Source: Marasmius tenuissimus (taxonomy: Eukaryota; Basidiomycota; Agaricomycetes; Agaricales; Marasmiaceae). Taken from it: a stretch of 64,000 bases of DNA. This document shows positions 13,103 through 24,345 of the stretch, piece after piece. The notes under the pieces were generated by a model. That model saw only the letters and a list, made by a program, of their open reading frames with translations. It ran no database searches and was not told where the DNA came from. A program made the translations under genes and the position numbers. The stretch spans positions 2,170,001 to 2,234,000 of the forward strand of contig JAQOTA010000054.1 in the NCBI GenBank assembly GCA_029532415.1. Direction: 5' to 3'. Within the stretch, counting starts at the first letter, position 1. Each line of letters opens with the position of its first letter.

Positions 13103-14222
13103 ATGACCATGATTTTTCTCTCCTTTATCACCCTCGCTGCTGCCTTCTATTCAACATCTGCTCTAGGCGTTGCTCCTGGACAGATAAAGAACTTGGTGAC
13201 ATTCGGCGACAGTTACACTGATGTCGTCTCGACTGGTGACGGAGGAGTAGCCTGGCCCGTTTATGCTGCAGGATACGCGAATGTTTCGCTCTTTCCCTTC
13301 GCGAGGTCTGGAGCGACATGCTCGAATAACCTTACCTTCAGGCCGTTCCCGCCAGTCTTCGAGAGCCAACTTCCGCTGTATTTTGCTGAAAAGGACAACG
13401 GGACTTTGGCATTAGACTCGGAGGAAACCGTCTACAGCTTGTGGATCGGTACAAATGATCTCGGTTCGAACTCACTCCTTACCGGGCAACCCAAAGCTTC
13501 AATTGTTGACGTTGCGAAATGCATGGTCAATTGGGTGAAGGTCTTGTATGAAAGCGGGGCTAGGAACTTCATCTTCCAAAACGTGAGTGAAAACAGATCG
13601 TCCAGATAGGAGTGCTGATGGAACCTCTATGGCATAGATGATACCCCTTGAGCAAGTGCCGACATATACTCCTGGGTCTTATCCAAACCGATTCTGGTTT
13701 GCTGAGCGGAATACCACGGAGTGGAGCGTTTTCATGCGAGAGCTCGTGCTTTCCGGAAATGAGCTTACCAGGCTCATGTTAGAGAGCCTGGTTCCAACCC
13801 TCGAAGACTCTCATCTCGGTGAGTAGACATAGTAGTTGTCCCGGAGAGAGGCCAGAGGCTGAGGTTAGAAAATAATGTCAGCTATCTTCGACTCCCATAG
13901 TCTATTCCAGGACATGATCGACAACCCATCGCTTTACCTCAACGGAACGGCACCTTTGAATGTTACTGGTGTAGTACAGGAGTGTGTATTCGAGATCAAC
14001 CAACCCAACAGTTCGGTGTGCACCGTCGTGCCAGCCGGCCCAGAGCGAGATAGTTACTTATGGTCAGTCCTACAAAATGATAGTCATAGGAGTCACCATT
14101 GACATCCGTGGAACAGGTTCGACGAACTCCATCCCAGTGAACAAGCAGATAGGATCGTTGCCCGAGAGATAGCTCAAGTCATCGGAGGCGGAGAGAACAA
14201 CTTTACGACTTGGCTCAACTGA
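13103..14222 (+). CDS. Secreted GDSL/SGNH-hydrolase esterase (CE16-like)
   Basis: Predicted extracellular esterase; fungal members of carbohydrate esterase family 16 remove acetyl groups from hemicellulose oligosaccharides. Exons 13103-13582, 13638-13818, 13882-14062 and 14117-14222 give 315 residues. A signal peptide covers about residues 1-22 (hydrophobic IFLSFITLAAAFYSTSALG). Block I is VTFGDSYTD (catalytic Ser), block III is WIGTNDLG (oxyanion Asn), and block V is FDELHPSEQADR (Asp and His of the triad). Several N-x-S/T sites fit secretion. The last intron falls inside the Trp codon just before the Asp/His block, so both catalytic residues come from the final exon. Acetyl-xylo-oligosaccharides are the likely substrate by family analogy, not shown by sequence. 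Confidence 0.88.
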
Positions 14223-14455
14223 ACGGACCTGAACTGAGTTGACTTTCCCATAAAAATAACTGTCGTGTAGTTATCAAAATCAATCGTATCATTGCGAAAT
14301 AGATAGCGTGTTCAGATCGTAAACAACATGCGTTCAAGGTGAGGATAACGAGTGGGAGAGCGAATTACATGGAGACAGTCGTAGCAAGATACAGGCAGAG
14401 CAAGTTACACCGATACGATGGAAGTCGAGTAGTCCACATAAATAGTCCCCTATTT

Positions 14456-16272
14456 TCAAGCCGCAACCGGTGGCTCAGCTGGCTGCTCAGCTGGTTGTTC
14501 AGCTGGTTGTTCAGCCGGTTGCTCAGCCGGTTGCTCAGCCAGTTGTTCAGCTGTATTCTTCTCCTCCTCCTTCAATAACCTATCCTTTTCTGCCTTCTCC
14601 TCCTCCTCCAGTTCTGTCGCGCTCCGTATCCCCCCTGGCGCGAAGCTGAGGATACCAGCCATATCCAAGCGCTCTACGATCTCCTCCGCCTCTTGGATCT
14701 CCATCTCACCCAGGACACGATTGACTTTCTCCAAGGAGTTCTCTTCGATGGCTACCTGCATTTCCTTGGGGAAGGATGCAAAGACATCCCACCGGAACTG
14801 AAGAGCTTTTCGGACTTCCTCGACGTCCATATCTTCTGTTCCTGGGCCCTCGAGAATAATCTTTTCCGGAGGAGGTCCAGAAGGCACATTGAAGTTGACG
14901 TCCTGACCCTTGGACTCGGGAACAAGTTGAATTTGTTCTTTCCCGCCGGCTGCTATCTCCTTCTTCGACTTGTCGACCCGCGAAACGAGGTGCGCGTAAG
15001 TGTTCTCGACGTCGTCCACGAACACTTTCTCTGCGCGCTTGTCCCCAGAAACCATCCTACAAAGAATGGTTGAGTTTTATTGGATTGGAGAGAGACAAGG
15101 AACATTCACTTTCGGAAGAAGACCTGCACACCGTCGGGACCCAGTTTCTCACAGTATTGCAGGAGGAGACTGTGATGGACGCAAAGCTTCGCATATCGAG
15201 GATGTCCGTTGCTTTGAGCATTGAACGCGGAAACAAGGAGTGCGTCGGAAGCGCCTGGAGCGATAACGTCGCGGTGTTGTTGAATGAACTTGAAGGCGCC
15301 CTCGTAGTCCCACAACGGCAATTTGGAGAATGCTTCCAGGGAGCCTGTGAGCTCGGGCATTGAGTCGTCATCATCAGCGAGGAGTGCGGCAGCAGGGGGG
15401 AGAGTGGCCGGAGTGTCAGGTGTCTCGGCATTCAATGTTTCGATTGCAGTCACGGTCTTCTTCTCTTTGGGCCCGTCGATCTTTTTCGTGGGTACTGGCG
15501 GTGGTGATGGTTTCGCGGGAACGTACTGATAAAACCAATGAGAAACAAATCGATCTGTATGGAGAAGAGCGTACTGTGCTGGAAAACCCATCGTGTAAAT
15601 CTTCACTGGTAATGTGCTTCGACTGCTCTTTGAGTTCGGTTTGCAATTCTGCGTTGTCCCGGTCGATTGTCTTCTTGAGTTCCTCACAATGGAACTTCAT
15701 CCCTTCTACCAATGCTTTGCTTAGCTTCTCGCTCTTCTCACTCTCGAGGATGGAGCTATCTTGTATTTCCTGTTTGGATTTGGTACTGACTTGCTCAAGC
15801 AAGTTTAGGATCATGCCATCGTATGTGTGTTCGATCTTGGAGGGGTCGTTTCCAGGAGGGCAATCTTGTGACGGATTCGATTTGAGCTGCTCTACCAAGT
15901 TATTGAAGTAGGTGGTCGGGTTGACACTGGAGGAAGAAGAGCTAATGTTTGCGTATATATCGCGGATTCGAGGGAGCAGGATACTGTTGCAATCGATTTG
16001 AGCGCGGAGAGAGGAGATCTTGTGCTTTCTTGTTTCTCTTTTCTCGTGAATATCGCGTTGTTTCCAGCTAACAAAGTGCAGGTTGTGAGAACTATGCTGA
16101 AAAGAGAGGAGAAACGTGAGCTGACCGAATCAACGATCGTTTATCAACGTTAGGATGTCCTTCAATGTCAGAGTCGTCGGAAAGCTGAATGTCAAGAAAT
16201 GAGCCACTTGTGCATCAGAAGATCTCTCGGACTTGCCTCGAGCTGATCCCATTTCGAGTAGTTGAGAGGCAT
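14456..16272 (-). CDS. CDC37: Hsp90 co-chaperone Cdc37
   Basis: Kinase-specific adaptor that loads protein kinases onto Hsp90. Exons 16272-16237, 16184-16126, 16067-15575, 15525-15110 and 15056-14456 give 534 residues. The N-terminus MPLNYSKWDQLELSDDSDIE is diagnostic: it is the kinase-binding segment, with the CK2 target Ser in SDDSDIE, followed by HPNVDKRSLIRWKQRDIHEKR and a long coiled coil. The middle (SMPELTGSLEAFSKLPLWDY, YCEKLGPDGVQVFF) is the Hsp90-binding helical domain, and the C-terminal domain contains LEGPGTEDMDVEEVRKALQF. The protein ends in a tandem AEQP repeat. Intron 1 (16185-16236) is a GC-AG intron with donor GCAAGT; it is required to join LE to LSDD. The upstream region carries a perfect heat-shock element, which fits an Hsp90-system gene. 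Confidence 0.96.
14466..14555 (-). repeat. 12-bp coding minisatellite (AEQP repeat)
   Basis: The 3' end of CDC37 consists of about six or seven diverged copies of a 12-bp unit encoding Ala-Glu-Gln-Pro, starting as AEQLAEQP and ending AEPPVAA. Copies differ mostly at third positions. It is a tail addition beyond the conserved C-terminal domain. Confidence 0.85.
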
Positions 16273-16490
16273 CACAGGGGATGATGGTGGTAAGAAGGAA
16301 GGAGAGGACTGCTGTCAAAGCTGGTGGTATCGATTTGGTTTCAAGGTTTGTTTGCTGTGACCTTCAAGAACGTTCTAGTATATAACCTGCGGAGGCGATG
16401 GCCGGCATCAACGGCAACCACATCTGGCAGGCACAATGGAATCAGAGTTCATTGATTCAATCCCAGTCACTTACCATCACTCACTGCACT
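16273..16490. promoter_or_regulatory. Divergent CDC37 / F-box promoter with heat-shock element
   Basis: This 218 bp stretch separates the CDC37 start (minus) from the TPR/F-box gene start (plus). At 16363-16375 it reads TTCAAGAACGTTC, a perfect TTCnnGAAnnTTC array of three inverted pentamers, the consensus bound by trimeric HSF1. A TATA-like TATATAA lies just beside it at about 16379-16385. The element is 91 bp from the CDC37 ATG. HSF control is inferred. Confidence 0.65.
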
Positions 16491-18150
16491 ATGGATTGGA
16501 AGAAAGACTTCAAGAAAGCCGTCCAGTGCTTTAAATCGTCAAAATTCGACGAAGCTCTTGAATACCTGAATAAAGTGAGTAAATGTTATACAAATACGCT
16601 TCTTCTCTCCGTTGACGCTATGAGAACAGGCTATCGACAATGGCGGACACGAAGAGCATGTCGTCTTTGACTCACGCTCAGCGGTATACGCGAAATTGGG
16701 AGAGACACGACTGGCGATATTGGATGCAAAGAAGGTCATTCAGTTGGGTCCAGCACGCTGGCAGGGATATACGCGTGCAGCGCGTCTGTTCTTCCAGGTC
16801 AACCGGTTTGCAGAGGCACAGACGATGGCAGATGCTGCTTTGCGACGCGTACCGCCGGATGACCAGAAAAACCGCACTTCACTCCTCTCTCTCGTCAGTG
16901 AGATCAAAGATACGCGTCGCCGGACCACGTGTCATATCAACACCCTCCCATACGAGCTTCTCTCCGAAATCTTCCAATATCTAGTCAATCTCGACCACAC
17001 CAATACTCTTCTAGTTTCCAGAACTTCAAAGCACTTCCGAGACATTGCGTTGCACTCCCCCGCACTTTGGGGCACACTCGTCTTGAGCAACAAATCCCCC
17101 GTGCGGAAGACCAGCTGGTGGATTGAGAAGTCGAAGGGCCGGATAAAAGAACTTCATATCAGGAGAGGAGTACTCGATGATTCAAAGTGGGCATTGGATT
17201 TATTGGAAGGGATTCAATGGCGAAACCTGCGAGTACTTCGACTCGAAGATATCGACCTTACGGATTATCTCACAAAGCACAAAGACGTTGACGGTTTTCT
17301 TCCCTCTCTGGAGGAGATAGACATTCGAGACAAGCTTCTCGACACTTCACGAGATCCTTTCGTCTCCCAAATTGCCTCTCAGGCCCGACGCTTGACCTTG
17401 GAAGGATCATATGTCAAGCTTGACCGTTTGACTTCTACTTCCTTGACCCATTTAACCCTTCGAAGAACTACTGGGTGCCATTCGCGTGATTTACCTGCCT
17501 TACTCGCCGCAAATCCAGATCTTCAGGAGCTATGTGTGGACGTCATCTTGGCCGAAACTCGTGCCCCACCTTCATCACGCATAGCCCTCCCGAACCTCAA
17601 GACTCTCGAGGCATGCTCCCCTACGCAAATATTTCAATGCCTATCTGCACCGGCTTTGACGGTCGTCCGCGTCCGACAGAGCATGAACATCGATCCCTTC
17701 CTTACAAATCTCATCCAGAACAACACCACACTGCTCACCGAACTCTCTATCATGTCATGTGGTGCCGCTACCCCCATCGTTCTTGAATTGCTCCGAATGA
17801 GCCCTTCCCTAAACACTCTTGTGCTCAATCTGGCCTCTGCAAATCCTGTTGTAGAAGCACTAGCATCGAGCACACTGTGCCCTGCGTTGACTCATATCGA
17901 CGTCTCGCATTGCCCAGATGTTCAGACCGGACCTCTTCATCGTCTGGTAAAATCCCGTCTCGCAGTTGAGGTCGACAGCGAGACATTGTCAGGAGAAGGA
18001 ACGTCCTCGCAGCGACCAGCTCCTATCGATACCATTCGAGTGGACGGATGCCCACGAATTGAGTCCGATTTCATTCCCTGGTTCCGTCAACGGGTTCCAA
18101 CATTTAGTTGTGTATATATGACGAAGAAAGCAGCCAGTTGGAAGCGGTGA
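16491..18150 (+). CDS. TPR / F-box / LRR protein, Dia2/Pof3-like SCF subunit
   Basis: Predicted substrate receptor of an SCF ubiquitin ligase. Exons 16491-16574 and 16630-18150 give 534 residues. Three TPR-like units occupy about residues 1-110 (KKAVQCFKSSKFDEALEYL, KLGETRLAILDAKKVIQL, NRFAEAQTMADAALRRVP). An F-box follows near residues 140-190 (INTLPYELLSEIFQYLVN, LLVSRTSKHFRDIALHSPALW). The rest forms leucine-rich repeats ending in VDGCPRIESDFIPWFRQRVP. TPR then F-box then LRR is the layout of S. cerevisiae Dia2 and S. pombe Pof3, replisome-linked F-box proteins, so this is a candidate orthologue; the LRR part is too divergent to be sure. An in-frame ATG at 16398 exists, but MDWKKDFKKA is the better start because it begins the first TPR helix and leaves room for the TATA box. 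Confidence 0.85.
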
Positions 18151-18241
18151 AAAAAAAGGTCTATACAGTCGTTCTGGTGATCGAGTTTACAATCTCAACA
18201 AAAATGTACCTGTACACATTCATACGATCTCCCAGTCCACA

Positions 18242-21200
18242 TCATACCCAGTCGTCGTCGTTTCGTCCTAACACTCGAGCTAGCTTGCCTTTGACATCTT
18301 CTCCGTCGTCATCTTGAATATTCCAAGCAAGAAATTGGCGACAAACGTGTTCCGCATTTTCCAAGTCAAGTCTTTCCTTCTCTGTCATTCCCTCGTCGAG
18401 TAGCTGCGTGATCTCGTGTCTTGATAACATATTGCTGCGTAAAACACGCTTGAGTATCGCTAATGCTTTGAGTAAACTCAGATTCACCTGACGTGCTGCG
18501 CTCGCGTCACAATCCTGGTGGGAACTCCACAAATCTCGGCGCACTTTGCAGCATGCGATTCTAATGATAGTCCCTCTGCAGCCCTAAATCAAGCGGTGAG
18601 CCTCTGCAAGTTTCGATCGAAGGATCCCTCACCTGTAGAGAAAAGTTATACCTTCTCCCGGTCTGACCTGGTTCTCCGAGGCGTCGTCTTCGAAGGTAAT
18701 GGTGTTCGGTGTTTCGCTGCGTCCTCGGGAATAGACCGCAGGGCTTCCGTCCAACGTCCGAGTGGTCGTCGCAAACATCACTTGCATGTGCAAAAACGTT
18801 ATTGGTGCTGAGGAGGGATCCAATAGTCCTTCTCTGAAGACGTCATGAAAATGAGTAGCAGCTAGAACCTTCGGACAGCTCGGTCCACGATCTAAGAGGT
18901 GCTTGAGAACGCCACAGAGAAGACCAGCACCATCTGTAGTGAATTCAGAATCGTTTCCAGAGACACGCGGGACGGAGTGGGGTAAGTAAGTAGAAGGCGC
19001 AGAAGTCAGGGAGCTATTCGAGTCCACGAGAGGAGGGTCATCAAGTACGAGCCTGTAGCCAGAGTGCCCTTTCCGAATTCATCTAGGAGAATCAAGGAGC
19101 GAGCGGTACAATTACGAAGGGCCAAGGACACCTGATTCAGGTCGATCACAAAGGCGGATTGGACCTGGAACGTGCTAGAAACTTCAGCGTTCTCTCCTCT
19201 TTGGGAGATTGACACTTGATACTTTGGACACTGATTCTCGAGTCGATATGCGGGTGAAGACTGGAGCGCATGTGAATAAAAACGTATACCACAAGACGGA
19301 GGAATCTATTACTCTTGTCGACAATTCCAAGGATTGCAGATTCAGCAGGGACGAAACTAGAGAGAACCTTGAGTAACCGCCACAACTGAATGAGGCTGGA
19401 CCTCCTCTACCATCCGATCTGGGCAGAAGCGTCAGCGTTGACATGAGGACAATGTATCGTAAAAGAGCTGGACTAACTTGTGCCATGTATACAATGATTG
19501 CAACCTAGTAACACGTAGCAAACTGTTAGTTGTGAACAGAGCCCGATAAGCACGCTTTTCGTACTTGTTTCAAATAGACACTCTACACCATCGAATGTCA
19601 GTCCTGGGTCCTAGGGCGGTCGGTGCGACAGAACTCAGCGAACCTTTCCGCACGCATTCGCCCCGGTGCATATTACCACATTGTTCCAGCCACCCAAGCT
19701 CGCTTCATCTCCGTCCAAAAGATGCCCGGGTCTCCAATCAGCGCCACATACTCGTGAGTCATTTGGCACGAATGTGTCCACGACCATCTCCTGAAGGGGG
19801 TGTCTGTACATATGCCGACAAGTGAGGAACACTTTTGCCGCGAGTAGCGGGTCCAGACATACCTCCCCTGCACGATTTCTATCATGTTCTCTTCAACCAT
19901 GATTGGCCGCCGATACTCGTACGCGCTTGAAACATCCGCAAAGGCCAAGAGGCAATCCAACTCAGCACAGTTATCGCAGACGCGACATATCGCTTCGTCG
20001 TGCACCATAACTTCGTCGAGGAGGTCCTGCACAATCTCGATCTCTCGGTCTACGATAAGGGAGTGTAGATCACCGATGTGTGCATCCATATCTTGTCAAA
20101 GGGTGACGTGTCAGAGAAGTTTTACACCACAACGAGTGAAATGAATACCATGCATTTCTTGGGTCTTGAAATAAACGTGTGATCTAGGGATTTCCCGATG
20201 AGTTTCGCGGGAACAGAAATACTACTGTGAGTATGAACACACTCAGAAGAAAACTGAAACCCAACATAATCAATATTCAGTAGCACGACAAGAGCGGAAA
20301 TGAGATAGTAGAATCACCTGAAAACTCCATCCATCCAGCGATTTGATTCCTTCCTCCGACTGCCACTCTTCCCGCAGCGGTACACAAATGAGAAACCCTG
20401 AGTGAGCATAAGACAATAAATATAACATGCACGTGTGGCTATCCCGATTGAACGGATAACAAAAGCCGGACCTAGTTGAGGAAAGTATACAACGTTGAGA
20501 GTGGTTGCATAATCGTCGGGCACCGTCTGGCATATCTGCTCAGCCACCTTCGACTGTTGCATCATTCCGAGATTTCAGCGTCAGACCTGAAATTGAAGGA
20601 CTGGACTCACCAAAACGGTATCGATACCATGATATACGTGCTTTCTGTTATCTAGCTCTTCATCGACGTGAGGTCGTACACAGACCCGTTGGGCTTCACT
20701 CGATTCCTCCCAATCAATCTGAGTGGTCATGAGCAACCATGCGAATAGAGTCCCGATGAGATGTGGCGCACGATCTCGTTAATTCTGGTCCCAACGTCCC
20801 TGAAGCTCGCAATGTCCAAGGATGAGTTCAGCTGGACGCGTACACGTATTAAGAATATCAGAATCCGCGATTCAGTAGGTAGCATGACCATACCTTTCTC
20901 ACAACATCCACATCAGCTGCATCATGAAGCTCTCCGAGGGTCTCTTTAAGCATTGCACAACAAACTGTAAACTGGTTCAGAAACGTCAACTCAATGCATG
21001 TTTCCGGAGATGTGCGACCCCTCGCCTACCTTGATGAGCCCTTGCCATTCCGAGAGTCTGGCTCTGCCCGATCTCAGAAGTGTGAGCATTCGTGGGATGT
21101 TCTTGAGACCCTTGAAGTGATTCTTCAGTGTGTTGGCGGTTGATATGTTCTCTGGCTTCATAAAGCATGTAACTGCATCATGACGCGCATTGATGACTGT

Positions 21201-22602
21201 CAACGACAAGGAAGGTCGTAACAGCCACATTCGCATAAGTGAGCGGCCGAGAGTGGTATATGTGGTATTTAAGACACCTAGTTGTTCAAAACTTGGGTCA
21301 AGCTACGCACAATTATATGGAGGAGCTTACCGGCCAGTGATAGCCCTTCCTTGGTTTTATCGGAATGTACAGAGGCGTGTCTTTCATTTTCGAATATCTG
21401 CAAGGAACTAGGAAAACCCATTAGGCCAATACTCGGCGCAGAACGTAAAGCGGCCCACAATAGGGCGTCTGCATTGAGTTGCATGACTTCGGAACTGGGG
21501 TGCCGAGGTGAGGGTGCTTCCACAGTGTGAAAATGAGATACGAACAGTGACAAGGCCTCAATCGAACGAACTTCCAATCCACGAATTCCTTCGTCATCCA
21601 GGGCATTGATTGAGAGTTCGCGAACCAGATGATCTAGCAAGGCTCCAATAGAAGCCATCTTCCAAGAGGCAAGAGGTAAGCGATAAAAAAAGATGGAAGT
21701 CGACATAACACGTACACAAAATGGGGAGGACTCTACAGAAACGGAGTTGGCCAGTCGAATGGACGCGTTCCAGCGCTTCGTCATAGGGTCCTGGACGTTT
21801 TCCCTTCTCCTTCTCATGAAATCATACGCATTCCTGGGCTCTGATACACCAGAGTCGATATCTGACGAGGTATGTGTTGTGGAATCGTCTTCGGGAAGAT
21901 CCGAAAGCAAACGCAAAGATAGCAGCCGATCACGACCCTTTGAGGTTGAGAAATCTTTGTGCGGTCTGATCTGAAAAAGGCCGTTCGACGCGTCCACTGC
22001 ACAAAGGGAAAGTCGTCATCAGGAACGCTTTTTGTCTGACAGAAAATAACTGCCTTACTGTGGTCGCGGATGATGTCGATAAATCCATCGTCGGATCTTG
22101 AGCTGGTGAGTACGACATCTGGATTGACCTGCTCGAGGACTACGAAAGTGTCAGTGAGATAATCGGCCACATTCGAAGGACCACCCGCACTCATTTTCGT
22201 AAGGTCGTAGTGAGCTGACTCGTCTGTATCGTGTAACGTATATACAGTGCACTTGATTGAATCGTAGTATGCAGCACCTAAACGATTGCTACGCGTGAGG
22301 GGCGCATATATTAGCTTATATCGAGAGGAGGGACGTTGAGCGCACTTTTGGCACCATACAGTCAAACAAACTTTCTCTGGGATCTCAGAGGACTCTTCAG
22401 ATTCAGTGGCAACCGTATCTCTCTCTGTTGTTTTCTCGCTCGCTTCCTCTTCTTCACCCCATCGAACCTTTTTCTTCTCAACTGCGTTCTCCCCATCGTC
22501 GCTACCCACCTCTATGTCGCTATCGACACGCTCCTTGCGTTTGCTTCCGCGTTTTTGAGGGGGTTTATTGGGTTTGGAACGAGATTTTTGACGAAAAGTC
22601 AT
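18242..22602 (-). CDS. MSH5: Meiotic MutS homologue Msh5
   Basis: Partner of Msh4 in the MutS-gamma clamp that stabilises meiotic recombination intermediates and promotes crossovers. Many short exons cover the family blocks in order. There is a basic, acidic-patched N-terminal extension ([29 protein letters not shown]), then the connector and lever regions ([39 protein letters not shown]). The clamp/core follows ([39 protein letters not shown]). The ATPase has Walker [15 protein letters not shown], split by an intron at about 19586-19644, [20 protein letters not shown], and Walker [16 protein letters not shown], then [26 protein letters not shown] is Msh5-typical. The C-terminus has GVPTRIV and a helix ending LGRNDDDWV. 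All catalytic motifs look intact, implying a functional meiotic gene. Confidence 0.93.
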
Positions 22603-22821
22603 GGTGGAGACGTGAATAGGATGGGAACAACTTCGACCAGTGGAACAAAGAGCGCGTTCACGATCAGAAGAATGACCGTGACACAGTCACGTAGTCACGG
22701 GCTCGGAGACAATGTGTCACACCGTGCCGCACACTTCCGATTCGGAAGTTCGAGATTCACGATAATACGCTATGAACTATGATTGTAGGCAGAGAGATCA
22801 ACAGGTATGAACAGAGTTCCA

Positions 22822-24153
22822 CTACTTCTTGCCAGTTTTGAGGATATCTTGAGCATCATTACCTGTCACTGGGGGGATATGTGAGAGAAGCGAACGGAGG
22901 ACAATAAACCTGAAGCGTACCATTCAACAATAAGCTCTGCGCGTCGAGCATGACACGGTTTCCTGACGTTGCCAGCAAGTTGGCGATGTCGCGCGCTGCC
23001 TCTAGCCGACGAAGTTCCAGGAATCCCTTATTCTGCCGCATGGCCTCCGAAATGAGCTCAGCACTCTTTGCCTCACCCTGTGCTCGGACAATGATTGACT
23101 GTAAAGGTCGGTTAGCTGACCGGCAGACAAAAATGTTGGAAATGAAGCCTACCTGCTTCTCTTGGATGGCTTGATCAACCAAGAAGGCAGCCCGGAGGGC
23201 AGTTTGTTGAGCAACCTTGAAAACGAGACAAATGAGTAAAAGCTCGCTGAGCGCAGTCCATGATATTCTTACCTGCTTCGCCTCGACAGCGTGAGTGAAT
23301 TCCGGCGAGAAGGACAAATGAGTGATGGAGACATCATCAAGGACCAAGTTAAACTTGAGTGCCCTCTCAGTCAAGTTGGCGCGGACGAGTCGAGAAACCT
23401 ATGGAGTTTCGTGAATTGGAGCAATGGTTTGTGTCAAAACACACGCACATGTTCACGCTGAGTGATCAACTGGCTTGCGTTAAACTGGGCAACTACGCTC
23501 TTCAGCACCTCATTAACAATGGATGGTAGAACCCTCTCGTCGTATTCTGTGCCGAGCTCTCGGTAAATAGTGGGTAGGGCTTGTATTGCAGGCCGTGACA
23601 GAACACGACATGTAATGTTGACCATTTGAAGATCTGAGCCGCATACAGAATAAGTCAGGCAGCACCAAACGGGGTAGAAGATGAATGACCTTTTGTCCCA
23701 GTCAGACTCGGAATATTTCTCGGTTTGGCACGAATATCGAATGTTATGGCCTTCTCGAACCACGGAACCTGAGGAAGAGAATGAGCTGGTGTCATGGCCA
23801 AAGCAAAGTGCCGACTCACGAGAAGGTGAGTTCCTTCTGCGTAAACATGATCTGTTACACCGTTGAGTCTAGCAGAGTCTCAGCATTGAAAGAAGAGCTA
23901 TACGTCGCTAGTCGTACCGAGTATATTTTATGGCACGATGACCACCATCAACTACGGGAGGGTTATAACCTCTGGAAACTCCTGAGAGAGCGCGGAACGT
24001 ACCGTTGAAGAGACTCGCATTCAACGCGACACCACCAGCGACGAGAGCAATCAGGAGTCCTCCTCCTGCAAAGACACCTCTGCCAGGGTTTGGTGCCCCT
24101 CCAGATGCCCTTCGGAACTGGGTCATAAGCCTTCGCATTTGTTCCGGATCCAT
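22822..24153 (-). CDS. PHB2: Prohibitin-2 (mitochondrial inner-membrane scaffold)
   Basis: Subunit of the ring-shaped Phb1-Phb2 complex that organises the mitochondrial inner membrane and m-AAA protease. The start [19 protein letters not shown] precedes a membrane anchor ([20 protein letters not shown]). The SPFH/PHB domain follows, with [66 protein letters not shown] and [18 protein letters not shown]. The coiled coil contains [20 protein letters not shown] and [15 protein letters not shown]. The protein ends [12 protein letters not shown] with the stop at 22822-22824. [15 protein letters not shown] and the N-terminal anchor separate Phb2 from Phb1. At least seven short introns interrupt the gene. 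It is divergent from the PQ-loop gene (192 bp). Confidence 0.95.
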
Positions 24154-24345
24154 GATGAGCTAGACAGTCGTATTCACGTCGCAGAGGAAGAAGAGAAGAC
24201 ACACGTCCTGGTCGAGGGTCGCGACGGGCAAAGGACTCGTACAGCGAGTGACACCGAACGTGACGTACTCCCGCCGGCATCGGCAGCGAGTCCGAGACCT
24301 AGGTCAGCGTCTCGCTTCTCTCTACCTCCACGGCGGTATCCTAAA
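24154..24345. promoter_or_regulatory. Shared promoter between PHB2 and the PQ-loop gene
   Basis: 192 bp between two divergent start codons. No TATA box or known site is evident. Listed because both genes must draw their promoters from it or from inside each other. Confidence 0.5.

Noticed and set aside
22336..22782. Hydrophobic plus-strand frame opposite MSH5 exon 1
   Set aside because: Antisense to the confidently identified MSH5 N-terminus; the hydrophobicity is a by-product of Lys/Glu codons read backwards.
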